Positions 1 to 12,933 of a stretch of 64,000 nt of DNA are shown in pieces (the first letter of the stretch is position 1; each line of letters opens with the position of its first letter). A model generated the notes under the pieces. It had not been told where the DNA came from, ran no database searches, and worked only from the letters and a program-made list of their open reading frames with translations. Both the position numbers and the translations under genes were made by a program. The DNA comes from Stropharia rugosoannulata (Eukaryota; Basidiomycota; Agaricomycetes; Agaricales; Strophariaceae): contig JANCIK010000001.1 of NCBI GenBank assembly GCA_028532985.1, positions 1,860,001 through 1,924,000 on the forward strand, given 5' to 3'.

Positions 1-423
1 AGGCGCCTGGTTCTAGAAGGCAGTATACGATGGAATCCAGTCACAGGATCAGCACCCGGCAGTATGCTCCTTTCTCAATTGACGCACCTCACGTTATGGT
101 CCTTTGAAGTCATCTCATCCCCCAGTTCAGAGTCACAAATCCCAGATGATATATACAGGGTGCCGTTAGCGCAAATGAAAGGCCTCGTTTATTTCGCGTT
201 TAGTATAACCGCCATCTCCTCGACATCGTTACCTCTTCTGGTATACAAAACAGCGCCAGCGGGGGAAAACAAATCTCCAGTTGGAGGGCAGCTATTTCGG
301 GAATGGATATTGAGTGATAGCCCCATCGACCACGGGCTTGTTCATGAGCTGCTCATCGATCCCTCACTACCTAGTGATGTCATTTGGGAGCGAACATTTG
401 CACAAGTACAAGATGAATTATGA
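1..423 (+). CDS. 3' end of an unrecognised gene (5' truncated by window)
   Basis: An open frame runs from the first base to a TAA at 421-423 and contributes about 140 residues. It stays open upstream of the first ATG at position 64, so this is probably the terminal exon of a longer gene that starts outside the window. The peptide is mixed hydrophobic and polar with no obvious membrane span. The end (FREWILSDSPIDHGLVHELL) looks helical and globular rather than disordered. I do not recognise the family. It converges on the 616-6821 minus-strand gene with a gap of about 190 bp, which would hold both 3' UTRs. Confidence 0.5.
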   Translation, partial: RRLVLEGSIRWNPVTGSAPGSMLLSQLTHLTLWSFEVISSPSSESQIPDDIYRVPLAQMKGLVYFAFSITAISSTSLPLLVYKTAPAGENKSPVGGQLFREWILSDSPIDHGLVHELLIDPSLPSDVIWERTFAQVQDEL

Positions 424-615
424 CTGGCGTAAGAGTAGAGGATTGCCAATGCAGACTGTCATTGGCACCTACCCTCGCCTACGTAAGTGATTGTTGCGCT
501 GAAAAATAGATACAGAAATCTTAAATGTTCAATGACTAAACTCCCATTATGCCATACTACGATGGTTACAAAATACAGTAAATACAAAAGATATATTACA
601 TGGAATACATACTGT

Positions 616-3600
616 TCAAATGTTATGTTTCTCTGGAGAGAGGCCTGGTTCCGTCAGATGAGCCCTCAATTTCTTGGAATTAGGTTGTCCTTCTGTAATG
701 TCATTGATACCCTCTGTCCTCGATCTTTTAACACCTCGCTTCGATGATGATTTACGCGCTTTCTTTGACCTGCCGGTTTCTGATCCCTCTGCATCGGCTT
801 TTGTCTTTGACATATGAGATCTCCTCTTTTCCTTCCCTTTGGACTGCGTGGGAGGCCCCAGTTTGTTACGCTTATTATCATGCGCTTCACCGTCACTGTG
901 TTCAGTATCCGTTGGAGCAAAGCTTGAGCTTTTCTCCGAATCAAGGAATGACCTCAGCCCACCAATCGATGGTGACATTGAGCCCGAAGCGGACGTTGCC
1001 CTAAACGAACCAGGGGAGACAGAATATGCTGAATATGAAGGAGATCCCGCATAACTAGACGAATCTGCTGGTACTCTGACCATTGCGGATTTTTCCAACA
1101 CCGATTTCATCAGTGAGTTCTTTCTAGGAACATCTTCGCCCGGTGGAGGGAGGTAAAAGACCTCCTGCTCCCGAAGGATGTCCAGTCCGACAAGTTGTCG
1201 CAATACGCCAATGAGGTCAGAGTGGAAGTTTAGCGACTCGATGTCTTTTATCATTCGGTGGCTATCTTCGACAGTAGCATCTCCATGATCTTCAATTTCT
1301 TCATCCTTCATCAACTCTTTGTCGTTGAGAGAACACCCCGGTACCAGGAAAGTAACGCGAGGACCACCCTCTTCTTTAGGTAGACTGATACGATGGTAAC
1401 GACAGTGAGAACGTGTAATGGGAGAGCTGGTGATCGATCCGCTTCTAGAGGGTTTTGAATGATGAGAGGGGGTATTTGACATTGCAGGCTGAGAGGGGGT
1501 TGGGATGGGAGCTGTGACTGTTTCAGCGGAAGGCCCAGCAATAGCATGAGCGGGCACTGAATTGAACGTAATTGGGGAACTGATCACCTCGGTGACCGAT
1601 ACAGGTGAAGTTGGGAGAGGGGTAACGGGAGTTGGAGGAACGTCCGGCTGTGCTTCGGTCGGCGTTGACAAAGGTACGAGAGCGGTGGGTATTTCCAGAG
1701 GTGTTATGACATTTTCGGGTGGAGCACCAGATGATGAAGGCAGCGGTTCAGGCGATTTGAGTGTTGGGGATACGGACGAAGACCTTAAGGGTTGAGCTTG
1801 TTTTATTATTTTGGGAGGGAGATTTGAAAGTAACTGCTGCTTCCGTGCTTTGCCATGAGCGTGGAAGAGCGAAGTCAGCGGAAATGTGGGCTGGGTCGAC
1901 AGAGGGCTTGACTTATTGACCGTCGTTGATGACTGCGCAGCAGAATGTTTATCACTAGAATCAGGAAATGTAAATGAAGGGCGGGATGACGATTGCAGTA
2001 TGCGGTATGGTAGGGGTGCACCGAATACGTCTGTCGATTCTTTTGGTCGAGGACGGACATGAATTGTGTCTTCGCTAGCTACTACGGGCATTTCAGTAGT
2101 TTGTTGAGCAGACTTCCCTTTGCGGTCGGACTTCGGTGCGCGTCGCCCTTTGGGTTTCTGACTGGCGGCAGATTTAGAGGTATCATCCGGAGAAAGTAGA
2201 GCTGTATCGCGTTTGCGTTTGGTACTCCGTTTGACGGATGCCACTGTTTCACTTTTCTGCGTCAGTACTTTCAACTCCTCGACTGATATAGGAACAGATG
2301 ACGAAGTATCAGATACTGCTGTTTTGATGTCTATTTTTTGTACAGAAACACTATCCCTGAAAAATGGTTTAATTTTCTTTCACATACATTAGAATGAGGA
2401 CTCTTACGTTACTAGTGGTGCCTCTGTATCGATGGTTGAGGATTTTTCAACGATGGCAGCAGCTGAGGTTTCGGCCTTGTGAGTCAATTCATTTTCTTCG
2501 GTCTTTGAGCTAGAAAAAGTGGGACCAACGACACTGATTTCCTCCACGATACTTTGTGCAGAGGGGTGTTGCAGAGTATCAGGAGGGTATTGAAGTTCAA
2601 GATCATCAGTGGTATTGGGATCCGTCAGCTCATCTACATCTCTATCATTGATTTCTTCAGCTTGCGGTACAGAGACTTGGGAAGTAGGGTTAGGAGGCAA
2701 AGAGACTTGCGATACGGGTGTATTCTGAAGTGTCGAAAATGACGTGTATTTTGAGGAAGATGCTAGAGCATTAAGAGCAGCAATGGCACTAAGTCTAGCT
2801 GAAGGAGAAAGCAGTCGCAACAGAGGATTCGGCGCGGATAAATTATATGGATACGCCTCGAATTGGTTCGTTGGAACTGTGGGATTATGAGTAAGCACCA
2901 TCTGTGTCATAGGTACCGCACTTGTCAAAGCCTCATGGCTTTCCCGCGCTTGTAGGGGTAAAAATGTCTCATTTGTAGTACCGTTCACTTCACCACTGTG
3001 GGGTTCGCCAAAAGGAGTTGCAGCTGCAACTTTGAAAGCAGCATCCTGTTGTACGGCAGGTTCATTGTGGGGCAAAAGATCACCAAAGTAACTTGGGAGA
3101 TTTGAACTGAAGAACGCTTCGTTCATAGACGACAGGACAAAGTCGCGTGCATCTCCAGAAATTTGGGGAGTAGGACTTCTGCGCGCGTTTTTTGTCGATG
3201 CAGCAGAATTCGCTAGATCAGCGGCAGCATCTGGAACTTCCAAAACATCTTGCTTTGAGGTTGGAGGCACGGTTGGAGGCTTTGAGGGCGAATCCCCAAC
3301 ATGGCTAGTAGAGATTTCAGTCAATGCATCCCCTAGAGCAGATGAAAGGCCTTCGTCTCCGGAGAAAACGTCTTGTAGATTCGGTGCAGCTACTTCCGAA
3401 GGATTAAGCCCTGCATCCTTATCATCCCCAGAAATTGTTTGAGGAATGCCAGTTTCCTTGACTTGCGGTAATGAAGGGCCAGGTGAAACTTTACGTTCAA
3501 TGAAAATCGGACTTCGCCGACTGATTTCACTTTCCAGCTCATTCGCTGAAAGACTGGCAATATCCAGACTCATACCTCGATCGCGGGGTTCCTGAAAAAA

Positions 3601-6600
3601 AATTTAAATTTAAAAAAAAAAAATTCGCAGGAGTACAAGGTATATGCTAAATTCACCCACCTCAGATAAGCGATCTTCTGTGACTGCCTCTTCAACAATA
3701 CATGGATCTCCTTCACCGAACACTTTCTTATCCTCCACAGGCTCAGCCACAGAGCTAATAGAGATCGAATCAGATACTTGATCTGACGGCCCATGAAAAA
3801 GATCTTCTGTAATATCAGCACTTTCTATGACTGTGTAGCCAGTAGAACTTAGTTGCCCATTGAAACAGGTCTTCTCGATAATCTCCTCTTCCGTTGGATT
3901 ATCATTGAACTCCGGAAAGAAAAGATTTGCGCTCTCTTCTTCGGCCACACTTGTTAAAGATGACTGGTGCTCTAGCGGAACGTTGAAGTCCGGCTCAGAA
4001 ACGGTAACGTTCTCAGGAAGTCCTTCAGGTATAGTTGCCTTGTCTGCAAATTCTACATCCTTGGCCTCATCTTCATTGGAGCCGTCAAGAGATCCTTCCA
4101 AGAGCTCTACCGGGCCTCTAGCTGTAAAACGTAAATACAATTGAAAGGTTGTTAACCTAAGCGGTGAAAGACATACCATCGACATATAATTCATCTGCGC
4201 GTTTTTTTAGAACGGTTACCACTTCAAACTGTTCTCCAACTACAGATACGTCGACAACTTGCTGATTAGATGTCGCAGGAGGTACTTGGGCAGGTGTGAT
4301 ATCTTCAACAGGAACAACTTCGTCACAGGAAGGTAACGAGCTACGTTCTAGATTTGTGGTCAAGGGCGGATTCAAAAGAGCAGTTTCTTCTGCGCTGGGG
4401 TCATTCCGGTCTATTTTGCCTAGTGCATCGGGGTGGTTGAGCATTGCGACAGCCGACATAGCCTCAGTGATCAAAGGGGTAGAATGCTGACTGAATATAT
4501 CCACGTCCTGTTCAAGATTTAAGATAGGCGTATCGGACATGGCTATGGGGTCATTAGCATGTATGCCGGTGATAATTTCAGAGGAAAGGATATCCTCTTC
4601 AACGAGATTCTCGCCTGATATTCTTCTTGCGTCTGCTTCTGGAGTTTGCTGTTCTTTTCTCTCTTCGGCCTGAAGTGATAATTCAACAACTGGCGGTTGA
4701 TTCGTCATTGATTCATCGTCAGACTCGCTTACATGGAAAAACTCTGTTGGTTGGTTTATAGCGTGGCGTTCAGAATGATTCGACGAAGTCTCTCTGTCTC
4801 CATTAGCGGAACTGTGCGCATTGCTTGGATTGGGACTAAGGGCGCTCGGAGTAAGGAAATTGTCAATACTGTCGTCTAGATCTCCCGTTCCACGAAGTAC
4901 GAATGGGTTCAGATGCTCTCCAGGAGACGCGCGAATATCGCCACCAGAGTAGTAATCCTCAGCATACATCCGAGGTCCAGCCCATGGGTCAGATATCTCG
5001 TCTCTGCTTTGGAGCATCGGACCCTGATCATGAGGAGGGAAAGCTGCGAAGTCAAGCTTAGTGAAGTAAATCAAGAATGACATTGTAACATACCAGTATC
5101 GATATCAATTGGTTGAATCTCATCCTCAATTTCGTCCACAAAGTCTTCTTCCCTAGAATCGGCAACGGTTGGCTCGACATCCCCAGGGGCAAGATGGTTC
5201 AAATCCGGTTTGCCATGTTCAGGGAAAATAATCTGCCCTCCCGAATAATAGTCCTGCGCATATTGCCTGGGACCAGACCAATGGTCGGGTAAGTCCACCT
5301 CGCTCTGTTGCTCCAGCAAATGTGGATTACGAGGGGGAAATGCTATATAAGATATTGAGCTCAGCATGGTTATATATTACCCAAAAACTTACATGTATCT
5401 TGAGACCAAGGCTGCGCTGGATCATCACGCTCCTCTTCGTGTATACTAACACTGTCTTCGTGGCTGTGGCTGCTATTATCGGAGGAGAGCATATTGGCAG
5501 GGACTTGCCCACTGCTGGGCAATACGTCTCTGGGATGGTGTTCTTGAGCGTGCACTTGTGCTAATTGAAAAATATTTCTTGCCACCCCATTAGAATCGCT
5601 AACTCCCGATGAAATTTTTGCCAAAGACGAAGATCCTGGTGGTATTTTAAGTACTGATATAGCAAAGTAATTAAAATTAATACCTTTGGCATAGATTTCT
5701 TGAATTCCGTCGTCGTCACTATCATCTATAATTTCATCATGCTCCTCTTCATCGTCGTATATGCGTTGTTCGTAACCAGATGAAGAAGGTAAATGTCCTC
5801 CAGAAGTGGGGCCGCGAAGAGATGTGTTTTCTTCAATGACCTCTTCTTCTGAGTAACTCTCCTCATTATTCCGGTCTATTACTTCATCGTCGTCCTGGAA
5901 TTGGTCAACATAACCATAAGTTGGCAAAGACGCCTGTGATTCCAAGAGTTTGGGGCGTTCAATTTCTTCGTCGTCGGACAGTATGTCAATAACTTCGGGA
6001 CTCGCGCGCGTATACTGGCCACGGTTTTCGTTGTCTGCCTGGTCCTCGTATTCCACTTCGTCCTCGTCACACTCAACGTCGACCTCGTCGTATTCAACCT
6101 CGTCTTCATAATACTCGTCTTCGTCATCCTCGTATTCTTCTTCGTCCAGGTAACACTCTTCGTGTGAATTGGAGCTGACAGTAGTCTTGCTATCCCTCAA
6201 GGAAGGCAATATCTCAGCGGAGCCATGATCTCCTTCCCAAGGGTAGCGCTCATCATCCTGTGCCTCTTCCTCCTGGTCCTCTTGCCCTGCCTCCTCGCCT
6301 TCCTCTTCAACCTCCTCTCCCTCACCAAATAAGTCGCCATCCATGGAAGTAATGGCTAATTTGACCTCCTCTTCTTCTTCTTCGTCAGAAGACACGATTT
6401 CAATGGGTTGAATGCTGCCTCCCTTCCACAAGCCTGGACCTTCTCGCGGATCTCTTGCTTTTCCCTTCCCCAAGGCGCGTCGAGCTTTGAACTCGGCAAA
6501 AGAATCATTTACAGCTTCGTCATCACTTGCATCGCTTTCCGTATGACACACTGCTTGGCTATGAGTTTCTTCTCGAGATACTACAGAGATCTTTTCCGTA

Positions 6601-6821
6601 TGTGGCAGTGGCTTGGAATCCTCCTGACCAAGAGCCTGTCGCAGTGCGCCCGTTATATCACCTATCCATGTATCGAATTCTGGCTGTGTAAACTTGTCAT
6701 AAGGATTGAGAATTGGAGGTCGTGGTGCACGGGGCTTTGGAAGGGAGTAGCGTGAAGCGGAAGCAGGGGTTGGGTGAGGAGCAACTGGTGCACGGGGCGA
6801 AAAGTGGTATGGTGAAGACAT
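616..6821 (-). CDS. Large acidic, disordered, probably nuclear protein with duplicated YYSGG modules
   Basis: Six exons join in one frame: 6821-5393, 5342-5094, 5043-4177, 4121-3661, 3591-2408 and 2356-616, giving about 1976 aa. The ATG at 6821 was chosen because the longer open frame (to 6845) begins with TTG. Introns are 50, 50, 55, 69 and 51 nt. The N-terminal quarter carries a conserved-looking start (NPYDKFTQPEFDTWIGDI) and then very long Asp/Glu-rich tracts. The middle is Ser/Thr/Pro-rich. A more ordered patch near 1200-1000 (SLNFHSDLIGVLRQLVGLDI) precedes a Lys/Arg-rich C-terminus resembling a nuclear localisation signal. Two copies of a module ending QDYYSGG/EDYYSGG lie in consecutive exons. 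A further in-frame mini-intron may exist near 5634-5681. No enzymatic domain is visible. Nuclear location is inferred from the basic clusters only. Confidence 0.75.
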
Positions 6822-7357
6822 AAGTGCACTTGCGAAGAATTCCAAACAGTGCGCGAATCAGGAATCCAGAGAAAAGCGACTCGCGATCTTCGTCCGCTCT
6901 GGGAGTAAGCCCCAGCTAATAAGTACTTGAGCCCTCGAGATGACTTTGGATTTCAAAGTTCAGAAATCAGCGGTGAGGCCAATAAGTTGTCTCACGTGTG
7001 TCATACTTACACGCGCGACTTACTTAATCCTACCAGAGTGTGATTTTGAACTTTGAAGTGCTTGACTCCAAGCAAGATTCCAGATACGACTCGCCAAGTA
7101 AGTACCAGAACCTTTAACTATTTACTGAATTAGCGTCGAGATGCAAGATGGAACACGGAGTGATTAGTACCAAATTAGTACTGTATAATTATTACACTAA
7201 TTACAAACCAATTATTTAAACCATGTAAAAAAAAACAAGTAAAAAAAACAAGTTCGATTGAAGTTGAATTTGTGTTGGATTGAAGTCCGTAGTCTGTCCA
7301 ATGGTAACAAATAGTAACTCCCTGCACAGACCCTAAATAAGTACTACAAATGTCTGG
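6822..7357. other. Intergenic, AT-rich
   Basis: This stretch is shared by the 5' side of the acidic-protein gene and the 3' side of the GH79 gene. It holds A-rich runs near 7226-7255 with two copies of an A-run followed by CAAG. I see no coding potential. Confidence 0.6.
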
Positions 7358-9705
7358 TCATGATAAATATGCAAGTCCTATGAAGACAATCATTGCCATC
7401 CATGCGGCAACTGATACTGTAATCTGTACCGCTGCGTCAGGTTGGAAGGAGTCCTTGCTAGTGGCTCCGAGAGGTAACCTATTTGAACTACCACCGTGCC
7501 CATTAGAGGCTGCCAAGTCCGTAGCAGCAATAGATGGCAAGGATGCCTTCGTCAACGTGCTTGTACTAAACGTTGTACTCGGCGCCCCTGCGACCTCAGC
7601 CGCGGTTGCGCTGCTTGAAAAAAACACAAGCGCTGCACCCGGAGCTGGTACGCTGATACGACAAACTGGAGTCGTAGATGAGTTATCCGAGGGTATTCCG
7701 CACGAGATATGTTGTACGCTCTCTGTACCGAAAGGGCGGCCATCTGACTCGAAATTGCCGCCATACGTCTGCCCTCCCCATGTAAAGTTGCCTTTCTGCG
7801 TAACATTTGCTGCAAGGAGAAGTTTTACGTCAACTTGTGCAGGAGCGGTCCCATCTGGTATCGTGAAATCGACCGCGAGCGTGTTTCCACCTGAAGGGTC
7901 ATTGATAAAATTGATTAAGAGTACACGAGCAAGGGTTCCATGCTCCCATATACCATATGCTGGTGTCAAGGGATTGTTGTTGTTTGCAGACAGGTCCAAC
8001 ACTTGTGCTGCATTAGTTGGACCAAGTGCCTCCGCAGTTACGAGAGCAGAATAATAAATAGGACCTATCGTCCATTGATGGAAAGTAGATTCGTTAGTCG
8101 GAGGAGCTACAGTTGTGTCAGCAGCATTCTCTGTCTAAGTATATAGAAACGTACGAGTGAAAGGGTTATAGCTGACGCTTTGTCCACCGACGTGGAATAG
8201 TGCGGCTGAGAAATTCAGTGCGGCCATCTGCATAGCATAGTCGATACCCCAGAGTGCAGCTGCAAACGAGTCGCTCAGACCTGGAAATCCGCCGCAGGAA
8301 GCAGTGTTCGTCTCAAACATATATAGTGGAAAACCGTTACTCAATGCGATATCGGAGGTGTTGAGATACCTGGCCAGGTTCCCTGTGGCTGAATCGTGCG
8401 AGAGGTACTGTGGAAGTAAGTCTTGTGGGTTGTTCACAGTCCCTCCAGAGTTAGGGAAGGCAACGGCACAATTATCCGATGGATAGCTACAACAGTCAAT
8501 ATGTGAGTCAATGGTTATCATAGAGGACCTCAAACCTTACTGTTGAACGGATATGGCCTGCATATTGGACCCATATGTAGGCAGAAGACCGGTACCCGCA
8601 AATAAGACTGACTCTGGCGTCCAGGTCGACGATACACTGGGGACAATGAGCAACTTGCTCGAGTTTACTTTGCTATCGGTTTCGAGCGCATTGACGAGAG
8701 AACCAAGTTCAGTGAAATAGTCAGCTTGATCATACCCCTGCATACTCGGTCAATAATGACTTTGAGTATAGTCTGTTTGAACTTACTATAGGGCGGTGTC
8801 CATGAGGTTCATATAAGTCGGGCTCATTTCCTGCTTGAATACCAATGAGAAAGTCCCCAAGGATGGCTTGACCCGTCTCCACGATTCCAAGGCGCCAATT
8901 GGTATCATTAAATGGAACACCAAGGTACCAATGCACATTTACAAAATCAGATATATTGCGCATCATTTGTATGAAATCAGGAGTGAAAATGAGCGGTGGT
9001 GTCTGCGTCTGTAGTATGTCTGGGTCTCCAGGTTGTAATATATATGTAAAAAGAGAACCACATACAGGATTCGTGATACCCTTAAGGTCCTTTTCAAGGA
9101 TTCTACCGTCGTCGGTCTTTGGAACAAGGGCAGCTGTATCTTGAGTATTGCCTCCGATACGTATAATAACACGTCCAACCCTTTGCTGCAAATTTGCCAT
9201 AAGATTCAGAAAGGGTACCTGCAGCAGAGAACTAGAAAATATTTTTGCAAATATACTCTTGACAACAGCCCCTGCAAGGGATAACTTACGAGTTCTTTCC
9301 TACTAAGGTACGGTTAGTCTATCTGACTATTTAAGTGAATGGGTACGCACAAACTTGATTCACAACAGACATTTCTATTGAAAAGCCCATAAATGCTCCG
9401 CTTTGCTGAATAGAAGCGCCCTGCGGCACAGCACTAGGTACGGATAAAGGAAACGCAGCCGCGATCGCTGTACCGCTTGGAGGTGGTGGTGGAATGAGCG
9501 TCACCGGGCTATAAGCCTGTAAGGTATTGTCATATGCAGTTGGGGTAGCGCTAGCAGTTGGAACGGTTCCATTTGCAAGTGGTGTTTGGCCTGGCGCGTA
9601 ATAAATAGTGATAGACCTCGGTGAAAGCGCAGAAACCAAACACTGGGGGAGAAGACTGAATAGCAGAAAAAAATAAAAGAGCATAATATGATATAGGTCC
9701 AGCAT
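7358..9705 (-). CDS. Glycoside hydrolase family 79 protein, probably GPI-anchored
   Basis: Exons 9705-9351, 9302-9290, 9231-8787, 8737-8541, 8486-8155 and 8106-7358 splice in frame to 696 aa. The protein starts with a hydrophobic leader (MLFYFFLLFSLLPQCLVSA) typical of secretion. The GH79 signature regions are visible: GFSIEMSVVNQVLGKNSS, IRIGGNTQD, AGNEPDLYEPHGHRP (presumed acid/base Glu) and LYMFETNTASCGG (presumed nucleophile Glu), followed by a beta-rich C-terminal domain. The last ~25 residues are hydrophobic and follow a small-residue stretch (NGHGGSS), as in a GPI-anchor signal. Known GH79 members are beta-glucuronidases and heparanase-like enzymes acting on glycans such as arabinogalactan side chains. 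The exact substrate cannot be read from sequence. Exon 2 is only 13 nt, but it restores the conserved LGKN motif. Confidence 0.92.
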
Positions 9706-10749
9706 CGATTGCGAAAGCAGCAATCAAATTATCCGCCAAGAGTTAACCTCCTCAATGTGGAAGAGGTGATCCTCAACAGAGGAGACTAGAGAGTCAAAGG
9801 CTCCGCGCCCAACGCGGGAGAAGAAAGCAGGGAACTGAGAAAGCACAAACATGACTGAGCTGATGCTGTATATCAGAAGAAATGGACTGATAAACATAAC
9901 GGAGGACCATGACCGTGTAGAGCGCAGGTACCAGGTTATCCCGAGCCCATGAGGGTCGAGCTGCTAAAAATTACTTCCTACCAATCGGGAATGAATTGCG
10001 ATAGATTCGCATGCAGTTAGATTTCAATTTGAAGGCAGTACGCATGTAATTCCCTGGTCCGTGTCCGAATCCGCAAACTGACGACGCCAATACATGGTGG
10101 CAACAAACCATGCTATTATTGAGTAAAAGAACAGGAGCCTCATGTGGATTGGTTGCAAGTTTTCACAGCTTGTGACTGACCAAGGCAATTGAAACATGCG
10201 TTATCATCGGGCACACCGGCAGGACCAAGCGTCCTGTGTACGCGGCTGTCAGAAACGGTGGATTGCATGAGTGGTCAGAATTCACAGCATTTGTCCAATG
10301 GTCCTTCAGTATTGATCGGAGCTTCAGCTTTCAACACTCAGAATGACCTAGGATATGAAAATTGACGCATTTGTACGGAACACAAAGACCTGGTCTATTT
10401 GAAAGCATCATGATTAGTGTTGGTTAGTGGATGTATGTAGTAGAAGAAGAAGGTATTCTGCATTGATTCTGCACCTTTGATTCAACTTTGATTTGGTTCA
10501 ATGTTTAAACGTTGAGCTATAGCAGCATTGATTATCGTGTCGAACTCGAGTCGGGCGAGAACTTTTTCCAGAACTGAACAAGTTGAGGATGCAACATGTC
10601 GGCAAGTAACAGCAAGTAACGGTGTCAGACCGATTTACCAAATAAATAGATGACACAGTCCATTTGTTGACGAGAACGACGATCACAAAAATAGGAAGTA
10701 GACTTCTGGTGTGGGTGTGATAATAAATAAACAGTAACCAAGGTCATGT
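9706..10749. other. Intergenic region upstream of GH79
   Basis: Only short frames with no recognisable motif are present. The region would contain the GH79 promoter (minus strand) and the 5' flank of the tRNA gene. I see no repeat or further gene. Confidence 0.5.
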
Positions 10750-10852
10750 GGCAACGTGGCCGAGTGGTCTAAGGCGCTGGAATTAGGTTAGCCATTTGGC
10801 AACAGCATAAATCCAGTCCGCAAGGGCGCGAGTTCGAACCTCGCCGTTGTCA
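10750..10852 (+). tRNA. tRNA-Leu(UAG) with anticodon-loop intron
   Basis: A full cloverleaf can be drawn. The acceptor stem is GGCAACG with CGTTGTC (one G-U pair) and discriminator A. The D arm is GCC...GGC, the anticodon stem CTGGA/TCCAG, and the T arm is a perfect GCGAG/CTCGC around TTCGAAC. A variable region TCCGCAAGGGC of class II (Leu/Ser) type is present. The loop reads AT-TAG-G, giving anticodon UAG, and is interrupted after position 37 by an intron of about 23 nt. The order of elements and the sequence GCCGAGTGGTCTAAGGC match fungal tRNA-Leu. T runs just downstream (from 10861) serve as the RNA polymerase III terminator. Confidence 0.9.
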
Positions 10853-11910
10853 AATACAACTTTTTTACTGTTTTTTTTTTGTGCTGCTTTTTGCTTGCGG
10901 GGCCCAGCAGCCAGCAGCCACTGCCAGCGTGCCCCTGTGCACTGTACAGTCAAAAACAGATGCATATTATTACTGCTGCTTCTGCACAGTGGCCAGTAAT
11001 ACAGCTGCCAGCGATTCTCGATTTCAAAATTCGAGTCTGAAGTTTATCGTTATACATAAGTGCATGTCCAATACAATGTCTGTACATACTACACATTTTC
11101 TGGTCTCCTGCACTGACCAGACAAATAGGTGACAGTCGATCTGTTGTTACAAATTTGCGTGTATACTAAACTAAGTATCAATTTACGATATATAAACTAT
11201 TCATAAGGGTTGAAAACTGCATTCTTGATAGAAATGTGAGGTCGTTGTTAATGTTGAATGTCAGTGGAAAGAAAGAAAAAGCAGAAGATAGTAGTGCGGG
11301 CTGGTCTGAGGGCCGTCAATCACACCTTGGATAATCGAAGATACAGCATCATAATTGCATACTATACACGGATGTAATGATAAGTACGACACCCCATGTG
11401 TGCAATAAATCATTTTTATGCTTCCATAAATTTTCTATGCATTGGTTCATTAGACAATCGGGGCTTCGAAGCTGGCCTTGGCCAGAGAGGGAGCTCCAAT
11501 TCGACAAATCTGACATACTGTACAATCATGCCTAAGGGACTAAGGGAGCCGCCCTGTCTTCAAGAAGGAATATAACAGCAACATCAGCCACGAAGGGAAC
11601 TCAGCTGAAGGTAACCTACAACGAATGAAAATTGGTAATTTTTACAAATCCACATAGGGACCAAGACGTCGAGATGGTAGTACACATTCATCTATTGATG
11701 ATCTATTAAGCTTTAAGCCTTGCTGAGTCCAGTCGAAGCTTGTGCAGTGTCGTAAAATAACGGAATTATATATGAAGCAGTTGTACAGTACCGGCGGTAT
11801 GATGAAGTCTGATGCAAAGAATGTGAATCTGAGTATGATTCTCAGTGATATAATGCGATGATGGTATCTGTGTTGAGTCTATGCCGATCCTTTCTTGTCG
11901 TCTTCTTCAG
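10853..11910. other. Intergenic, no gene seen
   Basis: After the polymerase III T-run, only short unsupported frames occur on both strands. A run of T at 10861-10880 belongs to the tRNA terminator. The remainder is AT-rich with no obvious repeat. Confidence 0.5.
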
Positions 11911-12933
11911 CTACGTCCGACTTCTTCCATTTTTCATAGGCGGCGGCGAGCGAGCGGCGAGCGAGCGGCGAGCTAAAATCCAAGGCTCGTTTGTTTTCGC
12001 CTTTTCCCAAACACGTCCCGCAAATTCCATGTGTTCGCCAGCTTTGATGCTGTCATGGAATATGTCCATAACTCGGAATGTTGGAGCGAGGAGCTTGCTA
12101 ATTCTGCTCCAGTCCCAGATGGCGGGAACATCCGGCGGCAGTTGAACCAATAGAGACGGTAAGCTACGAAGATTAAGTCAGCGAGTATGAGAGAAATATA
12201 GTCAGAAATGTAACTGACTTTGTTTCGGCAACAGACTTGGGAGGGACAATAGGCGCCCACCATGGGGCAACAGATGGACGGTTCTTGTAGTCCGGATTGT
12301 TCTTTAATTGTTCCTGGTAGTCGTGCCATACTTCTTTTCGCTCCTCCCGCATACGATCCAGCTTTTGTTGATCGGAGAGATTCAGCATCATTTTCTCCAT
12401 CCTCTCTAAGAATGCCATCCGTCCTTGGCCGGTCCACAGATACCAGCCTTCGTCCCAAAACTTGCCTGGAGCCACTGGCCTCGAAACGTGGTCTTCCGAA
12501 TCGGTTTCGTCGGTGGATTGACCACCCAAGGCTCGGGACAGATTCGCGGGTTGTCCTTCAGCTGGCAGTGGGTAATGAGCCTTGCCATCCGATCCAATAT
12601 TTTTATGCCGCTTGAAGGACAGTATGTTTCGAACTTCATGAGGGAAGACTTTGCGAATACAGACCGACCGACAGGAAGGTTCCCGACCATTTATGCGACC
12701 ACTGACGGACTGCGAGCAGAATGTGAAGCACCATTCGTCGATCTTGGGTAAAAATGGGCCTGCAATGTATTGCAAGGGGTAAGCGATTCGCTTGCAGATA
12801 AAGCTGGAGGCGACTATAACTTACCCTTGGGTGGTGTCAGAATCTTAATTGTTGGCCAGTCAGCGAACGGAGGCTTGACATGTCGGGGTTGCTGCGGTTG
12901 TGCGGACGCTGGAGGTTGTTCGTTGGACGACAT
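11911..12933 (-). CDS. Unrecognised conserved-looking protein, 300 aa
   Basis: Exons 12933-12825, 12759-12219 and 12163-11911 join with good splice sites (GTAAGT/GCAG and GTCAGT/GTAG) to 300 aa. An in-frame ATG at 13014 would add 27 residues. The shorter start was preferred because MSSNEQPP begins a typical disordered leader. The first part has a Cys-containing block (FCSQSVSGRINGREPSCRS) followed by VCIRKVFPHEV. The centre has WDEGWYLWTGQGRMAFLERM and a charged helix (LDRMREERKEVWHDYQEQL). The tail is Arg-rich and is encoded partly by a GCGAGCGAGCG-type microsatellite (about 11944-11973), giving tandem RRSLAARS. The block-like conservation suggests a real basidiomycete gene, but I cannot name its family. 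Confidence 0.7.

Noticed and set aside
7350..8054. 234-codon open frame on + strand
   Set aside because: Antisense to the last exon of GH79. No family features.
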